DNA from: Streptomyces sp. TRM64462
Lineage (GTDB): Bacteria > Actinomycetota > Actinomycetes > Streptomycetales > Streptomycetaceae
Length of the DNA: 35,197 bases
NCBI RefSeq assembly: GCF_013362995.1
Contig: NZ_JABWDV010000389.1
Coordinates: 5,989-41,185, forward strand
Direction of reading: 5' to 3'
This document shows, piece by piece, positions 8,477-16,283 of the stretch; position 1 is the first letter of the stretch, and every line of letters begins with the position of its first letter. The translations under genes were made by a program, and so were the position numbers. The notes beneath the pieces are model-generated. The model worked only from the letters and a program-made list of their open reading frames with translations, had not been told where the DNA came from and made no database searches.

Positions 8477-8765
8477 CGACGCCTCCTTTCAACGCGGTCA
8501 CGTGTGGTTCCGCACCCCTATGGTCGTCCATGATGCGGATTGCGCGCCAAGTGGATAGTCGCCGCGCGAGCGATTCGTGACGGGACTGGTGCAGTGGATA
8601 TGGCGATTCGTCAGAGTTCTGCCTGCGTAGGGGCCATGAGCACCCCGCATTGTCACTCAAATATGACATTCGGACCGTATGGGTGAGGGGAGGGGACGTA
8701 CGGGTGAACGGCCCCCGCCGCTACCATGCCCACCTGGCGCGCGAGAACGCACACGGGGGAGCGGC
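8477..8765. other. Divergent intergenic region SepF-like / DUF5685
   Basis: 289 bp with no gene, relatively AT-rich at 8510-8690. An imperfect inverted repeat TGTCA (8651-8655) / TGACA (8664-8668) lies about 100 bp before the DUF5685 start and could be an operator or part of a promoter. No clear -35/-10 pair was assigned. Confidence 0.45.
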
Positions 8766-10106
8766 ATGTTCGGAATCGTCAGGCCTTGCGCACACAGGCT
8801 CACAGAAGGCCTCAAGGCCGAGTGGACGGCCCATCTCTGCGGCCTCTGCCTGGCCCTGCGGGCCGACCACGGGCAGTTCGCCCGGGTCGCCACCAACTAC
8901 GACGGGCTCATCGTCTCCGTCCTGACGGAGGCTCAGACAGAGCGCACCGCCGACGCCCGGCGCACCGCGGGCCCCTGCCCGCTGCGCGCCCTGCGCACCG
9001 CGCCCGTCGCCCGCGGCGAGGGCGCCCGGCTCGCCGCGGCCGTCTCGCTCGTGCTGGCGTCGGCGAAGGTACGGGACCACGTCACCGACCGGGACGGGCT
9101 GCTGGCCCGCCGCCCGGTCGCCGCCGCGGCCCGCCGGGTCGCGCACCGCTGGGGCGCGGCGGGCGCACGCACCGGACGGGAGCTCGGCTTCGACACCGCC
9201 GTCCTACTCGACGCCGTGGACCGCCAGGCCGGCATCGAGGCGCTGGCCGGGCCCGGCACGCCGCTGCTGACCGTCACCGAGCCGACCGAGACGGCCACCG
9301 CGGCCGCCTTCGCGCACACCGCCGTCCTGGCGGGCAAGCCGCACAACGCGGCGCCGCTGGCCGAGGCCGGCCGGCTCTTCGGGCGGCTCGCGCATCTGCT
9401 GGACGCCATCGAGGACCTGGACGCCGACGCCGCGTCCGGCGCCTGGAACCCGCTCGCCGCGACCGGCACGTCGCTCGCGGAGGCCCGGCGGCTCGCCGAC
9501 GACGCGGTGCACGGCGTCCGGCTCGCGCTGCGGGACGCCGAGTTCGTCGACGACCGGCTGCTGCACCGGCTGCTCGCGCACGAGCTGCGGCGCTCCGTGG
9601 ACCGGGCGTTCGGCACGACGAGCTGCTCGCACCCGGGGTACGGCGCCGCTTCCGGGACGCCCGGGACGCCCGGGACGCCCGGGCCGTACGGCACGCCGCA
9701 CGGCAACCCGTACGAGGGCGGCGGCCAGGGCTACGGACCGTACGGCTCCGCCAACCCGTACGGGGGCGGACAGCCGGGCGGCCCCGGCGGGCCCGGCTTC
9801 GGCGGCCACGGCGGCCACGGCGGCCCGGGAGGTCACGGGGGCTTCGGTGGCCCGGGAGGTCCCGGTGGTCCTGGCGGTCCCGGCGGGATTCCGCCCCGGG
9901 GCGGTCGCTACCCGGACGGGCGCAAGCCGCCGCGCGGCTTCTGGGCCGGGTGCGGCGCCTTCGTCGGCCTGTGCTGCACCTGCAAGCTGTGCTGCGCCGA
10001 CGAGTACGAGGGGCCCTGGTCGCGCAAGAAGCGGGAGGGCTGCTGCCACAAGTGCAACTGCGACTGCGGGCCCTGCGACTGCTGCTGCCCGTGTGACGGC
10101 TGCTGA
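8766..10106 (+). CDS. DUF5685 family protein with Gly-rich linker and Cys-rich tail
   Basis: A 446-residue protein of unknown function, starting at ATG 8766 behind GGGGGAG. The N-terminal domain (1-290) begins MFGIVRPC and has HLCGLCLALR, so C8, C25 and C28 could form a metal site. It is Ala-rich and helical. Residues ~295-385 are low complexity: (GTP)n encoded by 9-bp repeats, then Gly/Pro/His-rich sequence. The last ~50 residues contain about 18 cysteines (GLCCTCKLCC, then CCHKCNCDCGPCDCCCPCDGC), resembling a metallothionein-like or cluster-binding tail. A short hydrophobic stretch (GFWAGCGAFVGLC) precedes it and might associate with the membrane. The DUF1684 gene follows at 18 bp, suggesting co-transcription. 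I do not know its job. Confidence 0.8.
   Translation: MFGIVRPCAHRLTEGLKAEWTAHLCGLCLALRADHGQFARVATNYDGLIVSVLTEAQTERTADARRTAGPCPLRALRTAPVARGEGARLAAAVSLVLASAKVRDHVTDRDGLLARRPVAAAARRVAHRWGAAGARTGRELGFDTAVLLDAVDRQAGIEALAGPGTPLLTVTEPTETATAAAFAHTAVLAGKPHNAAPLAEAGRLFGRLAHLLDAIEDLDADAASGAWNPLAATGTSLAEARRLADDAVHGVRLALRDAEFVDDRLLHRLLAHELRRSVDRAFGTTSCSHPGYGAASGTPGTPGTPGPYGTPHGNPYEGGGQGYGPYGSANPYGGGQPGGPGGPGFGGHGGHGGPGGHGGFGGPGGPGGPGGPGGIPPRGGRYPDGRKPPRGFWAGCGAFVGLCCTCKLCCADEYEGPWSRKKREGCCHKCNCDCGPCDCCCPCDGC
9654..9680 (+). repeat. Three 9-bp tandem repeats (GGGACGCCC) in the DUF5685 linker
   Basis: Units at 9654-9662, 9663-9671 and 9672-9680 are identical and encode repeating Gly-Thr-Pro. They begin the low-complexity linker and could vary in number between strains. 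Confidence 0.8.
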
Positions 10107-10124
10107 CGTCGTACGGTGTCCGGT

Positions 10125-10949
10125 ATGAGCAGTACGCCCAGGACGAGCACCGACCCCGACCCGCAGCACGATCCGCAGCACGACTGGCAGCGCTGGCACG
10201 AGCGACGCACCGCCCAGGTCGCCTCCCCGTACGGCCCGCTCTCCCTCACCGGGACCCACTGGCTCGCCGACCACCCCGACGGCCGCCTCCCCTCCGTACC
10301 CGGCACCTGGCGCGAGGACGGCGACGCGGTGCTGCTGACCGCCGCCCCCGAGGACGGCATCAGCGTCGACGGCCGGCCGTTCATCGGTGACATCCGGCTG
10401 GCCGCCGACCACGTGCCCGTCCCCGAGTCCCGGGCCTCGGCCGGGGAGCGGCGGCTCGTGGTGATGCGCCGTGAGGGGCTCTGGGCGGTACGCGACTTCG
10501 ACCCGGACGCCCCCGCACGCCGCTTCTTCACGGGCATCCAGGCCACGCCGTACGACCCGCGCTGGGTGGTGCGCGGCACGTTCCACCCGTACGAGGACCC
10601 GCGCAGCGTCCGCGTCGAGAACGCCGACGGACGCGAGCGGGGACTGCACCTGTCCGGCGAGCTCACCTTCACCCTGGACGGCACCGCGTACGCGCTCCAG
10701 TCCGTCGCAGAGGACGACGGGTCGCTGTGGGCCGTCTTCGCCGACGCCACCAGCGGCCAGGACAGCTACCGCTTCCGGTTCCTGCGCCCCGCCCCGCCCG
10801 CCCCCGACGGCACCGTCACGGTCGACTTCAACCGGGCGCTGCTGCCGCCCTGCGCGTTCGCGGCGCACTTCATCTGCCCGCTGCCGCCGCCCGGCAACAC
10901 CCTGCCGGTCGCGATCACGGCGGGGGAGCGGCAGGTCCTCGCGGGCTGA
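10125..10949 (+). CDS. DUF1684 domain-containing protein
   Basis: Cytoplasmic protein of 274 residues. The N-terminal WQRWHERRTAQVASPYGPLSLTG-like opening, the central RFFTGIQATPYDPRWVVRG-like block and the C-terminal DFNRALLPPCAFAAHFICP with CPLPPPGNTLPVAI are the recognised marks of DUF1684, whose biochemical role is unknown. The C-terminal D-F-N-R-A...P-P-C block is the most conserved part and may form an active or metal site. I prefer ATG 10125; a GTG at 10116 in the same frame is possible. It lies 18 bp after the DUF5685 gene, so the two may form an operon. A hairpin at 11003-11025 follows. Confidence 0.8.
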   Translation: MSSTPRTSTDPDPQHDPQHDWQRWHERRTAQVASPYGPLSLTGTHWLADHPDGRLPSVPGTWREDGDAVLLTAAPEDGISVDGRPFIGDIRLAADHVPVPESRASAGERRLVVMRREGLWAVRDFDPDAPARRFFTGIQATPYDPRWVVRGTFHPYEDPRSVRVENADGRERGLHLSGELTFTLDGTAYALQSVAEDDGSLWAVFADATSGQDSYRFRFLRPAPPAPDGTVTVDFNRALLPPCAFAAHFICPLPPPGNTLPVAITAGERQVLAG

Positions 10950-11002
10950 CACGCCCTCTTGCGTGGCGAGTTGAGCGCACCAATACTTCCCGAGCAGCGC
11001 TT

Positions 11003-11025
11003 GCCGGGACGCGATCCGTCCCGGC
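11003..11025. terminator. Hairpin between DUF1684 and streptogrisin genes
   Basis: GCCGGGACG (11003-11011) and CGTCCCGGC (11017-11025) form a perfect 9-bp stem with a 5-nt loop. It is a likely terminator for the upstream pair, though it could lie in the protease leader. Confidence 0.6.
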
Positions 11026-11085
11026 TGCGCCTCACGGGCCCGGACCCCACGGCCGGGCCCCCGATTCCCCTCGGGAGGAAGCGAA

Positions 11086-11994
11086 GTGAGGATCAAGCGC
11101 ACCACCCCGCGCAGCGGCATCGCCAGACGGAGCCGTCTGGTCGCCGCCGCCACCGCCGTCCTGGCGGCGGCCGCCGCGTTCACCGTCCCCGCCACGCACG
11201 CCAACGCGGACGCGGCGGGCACCTTCACCGCCGACCAGCTGTCCGCCGCGGGCGACGCCGTCCTCGCGGCCGACGTGCCCGGCACCGCCTGGCACGTCGA
11301 CACCGCGACCAACACCCTGGTCGTCACCGCCGACTCGACCGTCTCACGCGCCGAACTGGCCCGTATCAAGCGCGCCGCAGGACCCAACGCCGGCGCCCTG
11401 CGTGTCGAACGCACCTCGGGGACCTTCTCCAAGCTCCTGTCCGGCGGCGACGCCATCTACGCCGACAGCTGGCGGTGCTCCGCCGGCTTCAACGTACGGA
11501 GCGGCAGTACGTACTACCTGCTCACGGCCGGACACTGCACCGAGGGCGCCGGCACCTGGTACGTCAACTCGTCCCGCAGCACGGCCATCGGGCCCACGGT
11601 CGGCTCCAGCTTCCCGCGCAACGACTACGGCATCGTCCGCTACGACAACACCTCGCTGTCCCACCCGGGGACGGCCGGCAGCACCGACATCACCGGTGCC
11701 ACCGACGCGTACATCGGCATGCCCGTCACCCGCACCGGCTCCACCACGGGCACCCACAGCGGCACCGTCACCGGCCTCAACGCCACGGTCAACTACGGCG
11801 GCGGGGACATCGTGCGCGGCATGATAAAGACCAACGTGTGCGCCGAACCGGGCGACAGCGGCGGACCGCTCTACTCCGGCAGTCTCGCCGTCGGACTCAC
11901 CTCCGGCGGCAGCGGCGACTGCCGCACCGGCGGGACGACGTTCTACCAGCCGGTCACGGAGGCCCTGAAGGCCTACCGCGTCAGCGTCTACTGA
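11086..11994 (+). CDS. Secreted streptogrisin-type serine protease (S1E), SGPB-like
   Basis: Extracellular chymotrypsin-fold protease made as a 302-residue pre-pro-protein. The signal peptide covers about residues 1-42, the propeptide 43-117, and the mature enzyme starts near L118 (LSGGDAIY, equivalent to the streptogrisin ISGGDAIY start). The catalytic triad is H150 (LTAGHCT), D180 (RNDYGIV) and S258 (GDSGGP). Cys pairs C131/C151 and C252 with the Cys in SGDCRTG match the family disulfides. Length and short propeptide are like streptogrisins A/B. The start is GTG 11086, preceded by GGGAGGAAG. A strong terminator follows. A paralogue with a longer propeptide is at 22977. Confidence 0.93.
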   Translation: MRIKRTTPRSGIARRSRLVAAATAVLAAAAAFTVPATHANADAAGTFTADQLSAAGDAVLAADVPGTAWHVDTATNTLVVTADSTVSRAELARIKRAAGPNAGALRVERTSGTFSKLLSGGDAIYADSWRCSAGFNVRSGSTYYLLTAGHCTEGAGTWYVNSSRSTAIGPTVGSSFPRNDYGIVRYDNTSLSHPGTAGSTDITGATDAYIGMPVTRTGSTTGTHSGTVTGLNATVNYGGGDIVRGMIKTNVCAEPGDSGGPLYSGSLAVGLTSGGSGDCRTGGTTFYQPVTEALKAYRVSVY

Positions 11995-12023
11995 CACCGA
12001 CGCGCTGACGGGAACGACACGAG

Positions 12024-12058
12024 CCCCCGCCCGCATCGCCTCGGCCGGCGGGCGGGGG
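12024..12058. terminator. Terminator after the first streptogrisin gene
   Basis: CCCCCGCCCGC (12024-12034) and GCGGGCGGGGG (12048-12058) form a perfect 11-bp stem with a 13-nt loop, 30 bp after the protease stop and 40 bp before the SLOG gene. Confidence 0.85.
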
Positions 12059-12098
12059 TCCGAACGAGCACGGGGCACCGGGGGCGGGGGCGGGGCGG

Positions 12099-12584
12099 AT
12101 GAAGCGCATCGGAGTGACGGGCCACCGGCACATCCCGGACGAGCTCCACACTCATGTGCGCGCCGCCATGACCGCCGTGTTCGACGGACACCGGGGCGGT
12201 GCGCCCCTGGAGGCGCTGTCCAGCCTGGCCGTCGGCGCGGACACGCTCTTCGCGGACATCGCGCTCGCGAGCGGCGCCGAGCTGACGGTCGTCGTGCCGA
12301 GCGGCGACTACGAGGACGGCTTCGCGGACGCGGCCGAACTGGCCCGCTACCGCGCCCTGAAGGACCGGGCGACGCGGGAGGTGCGGCTCCCGTACGCGCA
12401 CGCGACGGACGAGGCGTACTACGCGGCGGGCGCGTACATCGCGGACAACTGCGACCGCCTGCTGGCCGTGTGGGACGGGGCGCCGTCCCGGGGGCTGGGC
12501 GGCACGGCCGACATCGTCGAGTACGCCCGGGCGCTCGGGAAACCGGTGACGGTGATCTGGCGCGCGGGGGTGAAGCGCCCCTGA
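12099..12584 (+). CDS. SLOG-superfamily (LOG/DprA-like Rossmann) nucleotide-sensor protein
   Basis: Small soluble Rossmann-like protein of 161 residues that I place in the SLOG superfamily. It opens with the beta-1/loop motif RIGVTGHRHIP, followed by ALSSLAVGADTLFADIAL, a typical SLOG nucleotide-binding block. The C-terminal part has DNCDRLLAVWDG, GLGGTADIVEYAR (glycine-rich phosphate-binding loop) and KPVTVIW. SLOG domains bind nucleotide-derived ligands; one in Thoeris ThsA senses a cyclic ADP-ribose isomer. SLOG proteins of this kind are often paired with SLATT membrane proteins, and the convergent gene 8 bp away encodes one. The ATG at 12099 sits behind GGGGCGG. Only ~40 bp separate it from the preceding terminator, so its own promoter must be short, or it relies on read-through. 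Confidence 0.75.
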   Translation: MKRIGVTGHRHIPDELHTHVRAAMTAVFDGHRGGAPLEALSSLAVGADTLFADIALASGAELTVVVPSGDYEDGFADAAELARYRALKDRATREVRLPYAHATDEAYYAAGAYIADNCDRLLAVWDGAPSRGLGGTADIVEYARALGKPVTVIWRAGVKRP

Positions 12585-12592
12585 GACACGCC

Positions 12593-13522
12593 CTACCGGC
12601 GGTGCTGGACCAGCCAGTCGGTGTGCTGGGGGGAGACGACGCGCTCCGTCTCGTACACGGCCGTGGGCCACTGGGATTCCGTGACGACCGTCTCCATCGC
12701 CGTGTGCATCGCCGCCAGGTCCTCCTCCACCAACGAGTGCGCCGCGATCAGCGGCTGGTGGCGGCGGATCTCGCTCCAGGCGACCGACGCGGCCGCCGCG
12801 GCCGACAACAGCCCGGCCGCGGCCGGCGACCCGCCCACCGAGAACGCGCGCAGCGCGCCCAGCAGCAGGGCCAGCAGGGTGAGCGCCGCCGTGGTCGCGG
12901 ACCACAGGGCCGTCGCCCGGCGCGACACCACCTGGCGGCGGTGGTACCAGTTCCGCTGCTCGATCAGCCGGTCCCGTACGTACGTCTCCTTACGCACCCG
13001 GAACGGCTTCTCGCGCAGCATCCGCATGGCCGGGGTGATGAGTTCCGAACCGGACGCCTTCTCCGCCTCGCGCGGATCCGCCCAGCCCACTTTCCGTAAT
13101 TCCGCCAGGCCTTCCTCAAGCCGGGAAAGATAAGCGCCGTCGACATCCGGGGAAGCCGAGTCGAACGGCGCCCCGTGCACCGCGTAACGCCACGACATCG
13201 ACTTGATGAACTCCGCCGCCGAACGGTTCAGCTGCCACTGGGACTTCGGGCGCCGCCGCGAGGCACGGTAGGTGACCACCAGCACACCCGCGTACGCCAG
13301 CGCGCTCAGCGCGCCCGCCGGCTGGAACGCCCCGCCGATCCGCCAGGTCCCGGGCAGCGCCGCCAGGCAGGCGCCGAGCACCAGCAGGAGCAGCTGGAGG
13401 CGCGTGGCCTGCACGGCCTCCCGCTGGCGGGCGACCGCCAGTTCGTCCGCGCGGTGGAACAGCGCCGGCAGGTCCGCGTTGCGGAAGACCATGCTCTGGA
13501 GCGGGCCGTGATACCCGGTCAT
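12593..13522 (-). CDS. Double SLATT-domain (DUF4231-type) membrane effector
   Basis: A 309-residue membrane protein with two pairs of TM helices: about residues 43-60 and 68-85, then 205-224 and 231-249. The second pair is preceded by YVRDRLIEQRNWYHRRQ, the signature that introduces SLATT_1/DUF4231 modules; the first pair resembles SLATT_3. SLATT proteins are predicted pore-forming effectors of nucleotide-triggered conflict systems and are usually coupled to SLOG or nucleotidyltransferase sensors. The long ORF starts upstream, but I choose ATG 13522, which has GGGGGTG before it and begins MTGYHGPLQSMVFRNADLP. Leu142 is encoded by TTA (13099-13097), one of only two in-frame TTA codons found in the window, implying bldA dependence. 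Its 5' end is divergent from fxsA, with a 214-bp shared intergenic region. Confidence 0.78.
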   Translation of the reverse strand: MTGYHGPLQSMVFRNADLPALFHRADELAVARQREAVQATRLQLLLLVLGACLAALPGTWRIGGAFQPAGALSALAYAGVLVVTYRASRRRPKSQWQLNRSAAEFIKSMSWRYAVHGAPFDSASPDVDGAYLSRLEEGLAELRKVGWADPREAEKASGSELITPAMRMLREKPFRVRKETYVRDRLIEQRNWYHRRQVVSRRATALWSATTAALTLLALLLGALRAFSVGGSPAAAGLLSAAAAASVAWSEIRRHQPLIAAHSLVEEDLAAMHTAMETVVTESQWPTAVYETERVVSPQHTDWLVQHRR

Positions 13523-13736
13523 GCGCACCCCCGTCTGCGGTTTTGTCGTCACTCGTTCGATGGAATGGCTTGTTCCGGGTCGATCGGGGAATACTGGCGC
13601 AACGCTTTTGTTTCGTCCGCATGCGCTTGATTTGCTGCAGGTGGCCACGAGAGTAAAGTCGTGCCGCCGACACCGCAACGGTGCGGTTTCCCGCCGATCT
13701 CCATGGATCGACTCATATCCCTCAAGGACGGCCGCC
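13523..13736. promoter_or_regulatory. Divergent control region SLATT / fxsA
   Basis: 214 bp, noticeably richer in A/T than the flanks. For fxsA a promoter can be proposed with -35 TTGCTG (13632-13637), a 16-bp spacer and -10 TAAAGT (13654-13659), giving a leader of ~70 nt. Inside that leader is an inverted repeat CACCG (13671-13675) / CGGTG (13679-13683). The SLATT promoter must be on the other strand in the same region, but no boxes were clear. Confidence 0.4.
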
Positions 13737-13901
13737 GTGAGCGCTCAGACCTCCGTGACCTTCGCCGCGAAGAAGAACCGCGTCCCCCTCGCCGAGCTCG
13801 ATGCGCGCGGCGCGGACGCCGCGAAGAGGCTCAGCCGCGTCCTGCCCGCGGAGAGCGCCGCCCGTGAACAGCGCTCCGCCACGTTCAACTCCGCGCTCTA
13901 G
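13737..13901 (+). CDS. fxsA: FxSxx-COOH RiPP precursor peptide FxsA
   Basis: A 54-residue precursor peptide, starting at GTG 13737 with AAGGA 8 nt upstream. It reads from VSAQTSVTFAAKKN through RVPLAELDARGADAAKRLSR to a C-terminus of SATFNSAL. The last five residues F-N-S-A-L followed directly by the stop codon are the defining FxSxx-COOH motif, the site where FxsB is expected to install a cyclophane between the Phe ring and the third residue. The radical SAM gene starts 9 bp later, so they are co-transcribed. The gene is easily missed because it is short, GTG-started and lies within a longer open frame. Whether the modified peptide is released, or stays attached as a sensor bait, is unknown. 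Confidence 0.88.
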   Translation: MSAQTSVTFAAKKNRVPLAELDARGADAAKRLSRVLPAESAAREQRSATFNSAL

Positions 13902-13910
13902 ACTGGCGGA

Positions 13911-16148
13911 ATGACCGGACCCCTGGTCCCCTTCCGCGAGATCGTCCTCAAAGTCCACAGCCGCTGTGATCTCGCCTGCGATCACTGCTACGTCTACGAA
14001 CACGCCGACCAGACCTGGCGCACCCGCCCGAAGGTCCTCACCGACGAGGCCCTCACCTGGACGGCCCGGCGACTGGCCGAACACGCCTCGGCCCACTCCC
14101 TGCCCTCCGTGTCAGTGATCCTGCACGGAGGGGAGCCCCTGCTGGCGGGCCCCGCACGGCTGCGCCGCATCTGCGCGGAACTCACCCGGGCCCTCGCCCC
14201 GGTCACCGCCCTCGACCTGCGGATCCACACCAACGGCGTCCAGCTCTCCGCCCGCCACCTCGACGTCTTCGACACGTACGGGGTCCGCGTCGGCATCTCC
14301 CTCGACGGCGACCGCGCCGCCAACGACCGGCACCGCCGCTTCGCCGACGGCCGCAGCAGCCACCCCCTCGTGCTGCGCGCACTCGACCTGCTGCACAGCG
14401 AGCGCTACCGCCACCTCGACCTCGGCCTGCTCTGCACCATCGACCTCGCCAACGACCCGGTCGCCGTGTACGACGCGCTCACCGCGCTCGACCCTCCCCG
14501 GATCGACTTCCTGCTGCCGCACGCCACCTGGGAGCACCCGCCGCCCCGGCCGCCCGGCGCCGCGCCCACCGCGTACGCCGAGTGGATCCTCGCCGCCTTC
14601 GACCGCTGGAACGGCCAGGGCCGGCCCCTGCCCGTACGGCTCTTCGAGTCCGTCCTGTCCACGCTGGCCGGCGGGCCCAGCCTCACCGAGTCCCTCGGCC
14701 TGGCGCCCACCGACCTCGTCGTCATCGAGACCGACGGCAGCCTCGAACAGGTCGACTCGCTCAAGAGCGCCTACGAAGGGGCCGCCGCCACCGGCTTCGA
14801 CGTGTTCCGCCACACCCTCGACGACGTCGCCGCACACCCCGGCGTCCAGGCCCGGCAGCGCGGTATCGACGGCGTCAGCGCCACCTGCCGCACCTGCCCC
14901 GTCGTCCGCTCCTGCGGAGGCGGCCTCTACACGCACCGCTACCGGCCCGAGACCGGCTTCGACAACCCGTCCGTGTACTGCGCCGACCTCGAAGCGCTCG
15001 TACGCGGCGTCGAGGACCGCACCGCCGCAGCCCTCGCGTCGCCCGCCGTCACCGACCCGGCCGCGCTCGCCGCCGAGCAGGGCGAGCTGACCCGCTTCCT
15101 CCTCGCCCGGCTCAACAGCGAGATCAACGAGATCAGCGAGGTCAGCGAGGTCAGCGAGAGCGCGGAACGCGGCGGCGACGGCGGCTGGGCCGAGGCGTGG
15201 GAGCTCGCCGGGCGCGTCGAACGCGAGCGGCCCGACGCCCTCGACGACGTCCTCGCCCACCCGTACACCCGCACCTGGCTCCTCGCCGCCCTCGACGCCC
15301 TCCGCGCCCACCGCCCCGACGGACTCGACCCGGCACGGCAGCTGGCCCGGTACGTCGTCGCCGCCGCCGTACGGGCCGGCCTCGACACCCCCGTACGGCT
15401 CACCTGGAACGGCCGCTTCCTGAACCTGCCCACGCTCGGCACCCTCCGCGTCGAGACCCCCGGGCCCCTGGAGCTGCGGGCCACCGGCGCCGGCGGCCTC
15501 CTCGTACGGAACGCGGACGGCACCGAGCGGCACATCGCCGCGCCCGCCGAACCCGGCGCCGGCTGGTTCCCCGTCCGGCGCGTCGGCGGTCTCGCCATCG
15601 ACTGCCACGACCCGTGGCGCGACTGCTACGCGACCCCCGCCACCGGCCCCCTCGACGCGCCCCGCTCCGCCGACTGGACCGGCCGGATCACCCGCGCCCT
15701 CGCCCTGCTGCGCCGCGCCGGGATCCGGGGCCCCGAGCAGTACCTCACCACCCTCACGCCGCTCACCGGAACCGAGCCCTCCGTCGGACGCCACGGCCCC
15801 GGCGCCCTCGGCGTCCCGTACGACGGCTCCCCCGAGGACCTCGCCCGCGCCCTCCTGCGCGGCCACCGCCGCGCCCGGCTCCGCGCCCTGCTCGACATCA
15901 CGGACCTGTACGCCCTGGACGGCGCCTGGACCCACCCGTCGCCTTGGCACGCCACACCCGTCCCGCTGTCCACCCTGCTCGCCGAGACATACGAGCGCGT
16001 GGCCCTCGCGGCGTACGAACCCGGCCACGCGGAGCCCCTCGACCGGGCCCTGGACCTGCTGGAGAACGCCCCGGAACTCACCGTCGACGGCAAACTGCTC
16101 CTCTCCGGACTGCGCAAGGACGCGAAAGAGGCCCCGTACCGACGTTGA
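13911..16148 (+). CDS. fxsB: FxsB cyclophane-forming radical SAM/SPASM maturase fused to a degenerate HExxH-type domain
   Basis: A 745-residue maturase. Residues 1-380 are a radical SAM/SPASM enzyme. C19-x3-C23-x2-C26 (SRCDLACDHCY) ligates the SAM 4Fe-4S cluster, and LHGGEPLL is the SAM-binding GGEP motif. C326, C329, C335 (CRTCPVVRSCGG) and C357 belong to the SPASM auxiliary-cluster region. A tandem-repeat linker (about 405-416) leads to a C-terminal domain (about 425-745) that resembles the mod_HExxH peptide beta-hydroxylase family (RLTWNGRFLNLPTLGTLR and RLRALLDITDLYALDG). Where that family carries HExxH just before the KLxALLD-like helix, this protein reads R650-G-H-R-R654, so the metal site looks lost. 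ATG 13911 is 9 bp after fxsA. It should crosslink the FxsA C-terminus; the fused domain may only bind the leader. Confidence 0.9.
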   Translation: MTGPLVPFREIVLKVHSRCDLACDHCYVYEHADQTWRTRPKVLTDEALTWTARRLAEHASAHSLPSVSVILHGGEPLLAGPARLRRICAELTRALAPVTALDLRIHTNGVQLSARHLDVFDTYGVRVGISLDGDRAANDRHRRFADGRSSHPLVLRALDLLHSERYRHLDLGLLCTIDLANDPVAVYDALTALDPPRIDFLLPHATWEHPPPRPPGAAPTAYAEWILAAFDRWNGQGRPLPVRLFESVLSTLAGGPSLTESLGLAPTDLVVIETDGSLEQVDSLKSAYEGAAATGFDVFRHTLDDVAAHPGVQARQRGIDGVSATCRTCPVVRSCGGGLYTHRYRPETGFDNPSVYCADLEALVRGVEDRTAAALASPAVTDPAALAAEQGELTRFLLARLNSEINEISEVSEVSESAERGGDGGWAEAWELAGRVERERPDALDDVLAHPYTRTWLLAALDALRAHRPDGLDPARQLARYVVAAAVRAGLDTPVRLTWNGRFLNLPTLGTLRVETPGPLELRATGAGGLLVRNADGTERHIAAPAEPGAGWFPVRRVGGLAIDCHDPWRDCYATPATGPLDAPRSADWTGRITRALALLRRAGIRGPEQYLTTLTPLTGTEPSVGRHGPGALGVPYDGSPEDLARALLRGHRRARLRALLDITDLYALDGAWTHPSPWHATPVPLSTLLAETYERVALAAYEPGHAEPLDRALDLLENAPELTVDGKLLLSGLRKDAKEAPYRR
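15123..15158 (+). repeat. 9-bp coding tandem repeat in fxsB interdomain linker
   Basis: Four 9-bp units (ATCAACGAG, ATCAGCGAG, GTCAGCGAG twice) encode I/V-S/N-E repeats, an acidic flexible linker exactly between the SPASM part and the HExxH-like domain. Confidence 0.8.
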
Positions 16149-16283
16149 CCGAAAAGGGCCGGTGAATGACCGGGCACCAGAGGCGTTGTGCGCACTCCGG
16201 TCCGTAATGATGAATGAGCTCGTATCCTTCCTTACCCACATCCCTGATACGGGTGTTCGTGTTCACAGCAGGACGGGGGTCGT

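Noticed and set aside
9204..11456. 750-codon minus-strand open frame opposite DUF5685, DUF1684 and streptogrisin
   Set aside because: No recognisable domain; spans three real plus-strand genes.
13535..13560. Second LexA box in the SLATT/fxsA intergenic region (GTTCGA at 13555-13560)
   Set aside because: Only one half-site matches; the partner half is absent at the required 4-bp spacing.
16149..16283. Separate small gene between fxsB and fxsC
   Set aside because: No ORF with RBS and plausible composition; it probably contains a promoter or leader for fxsC, but no convincing -35/-10 pair could be assigned.
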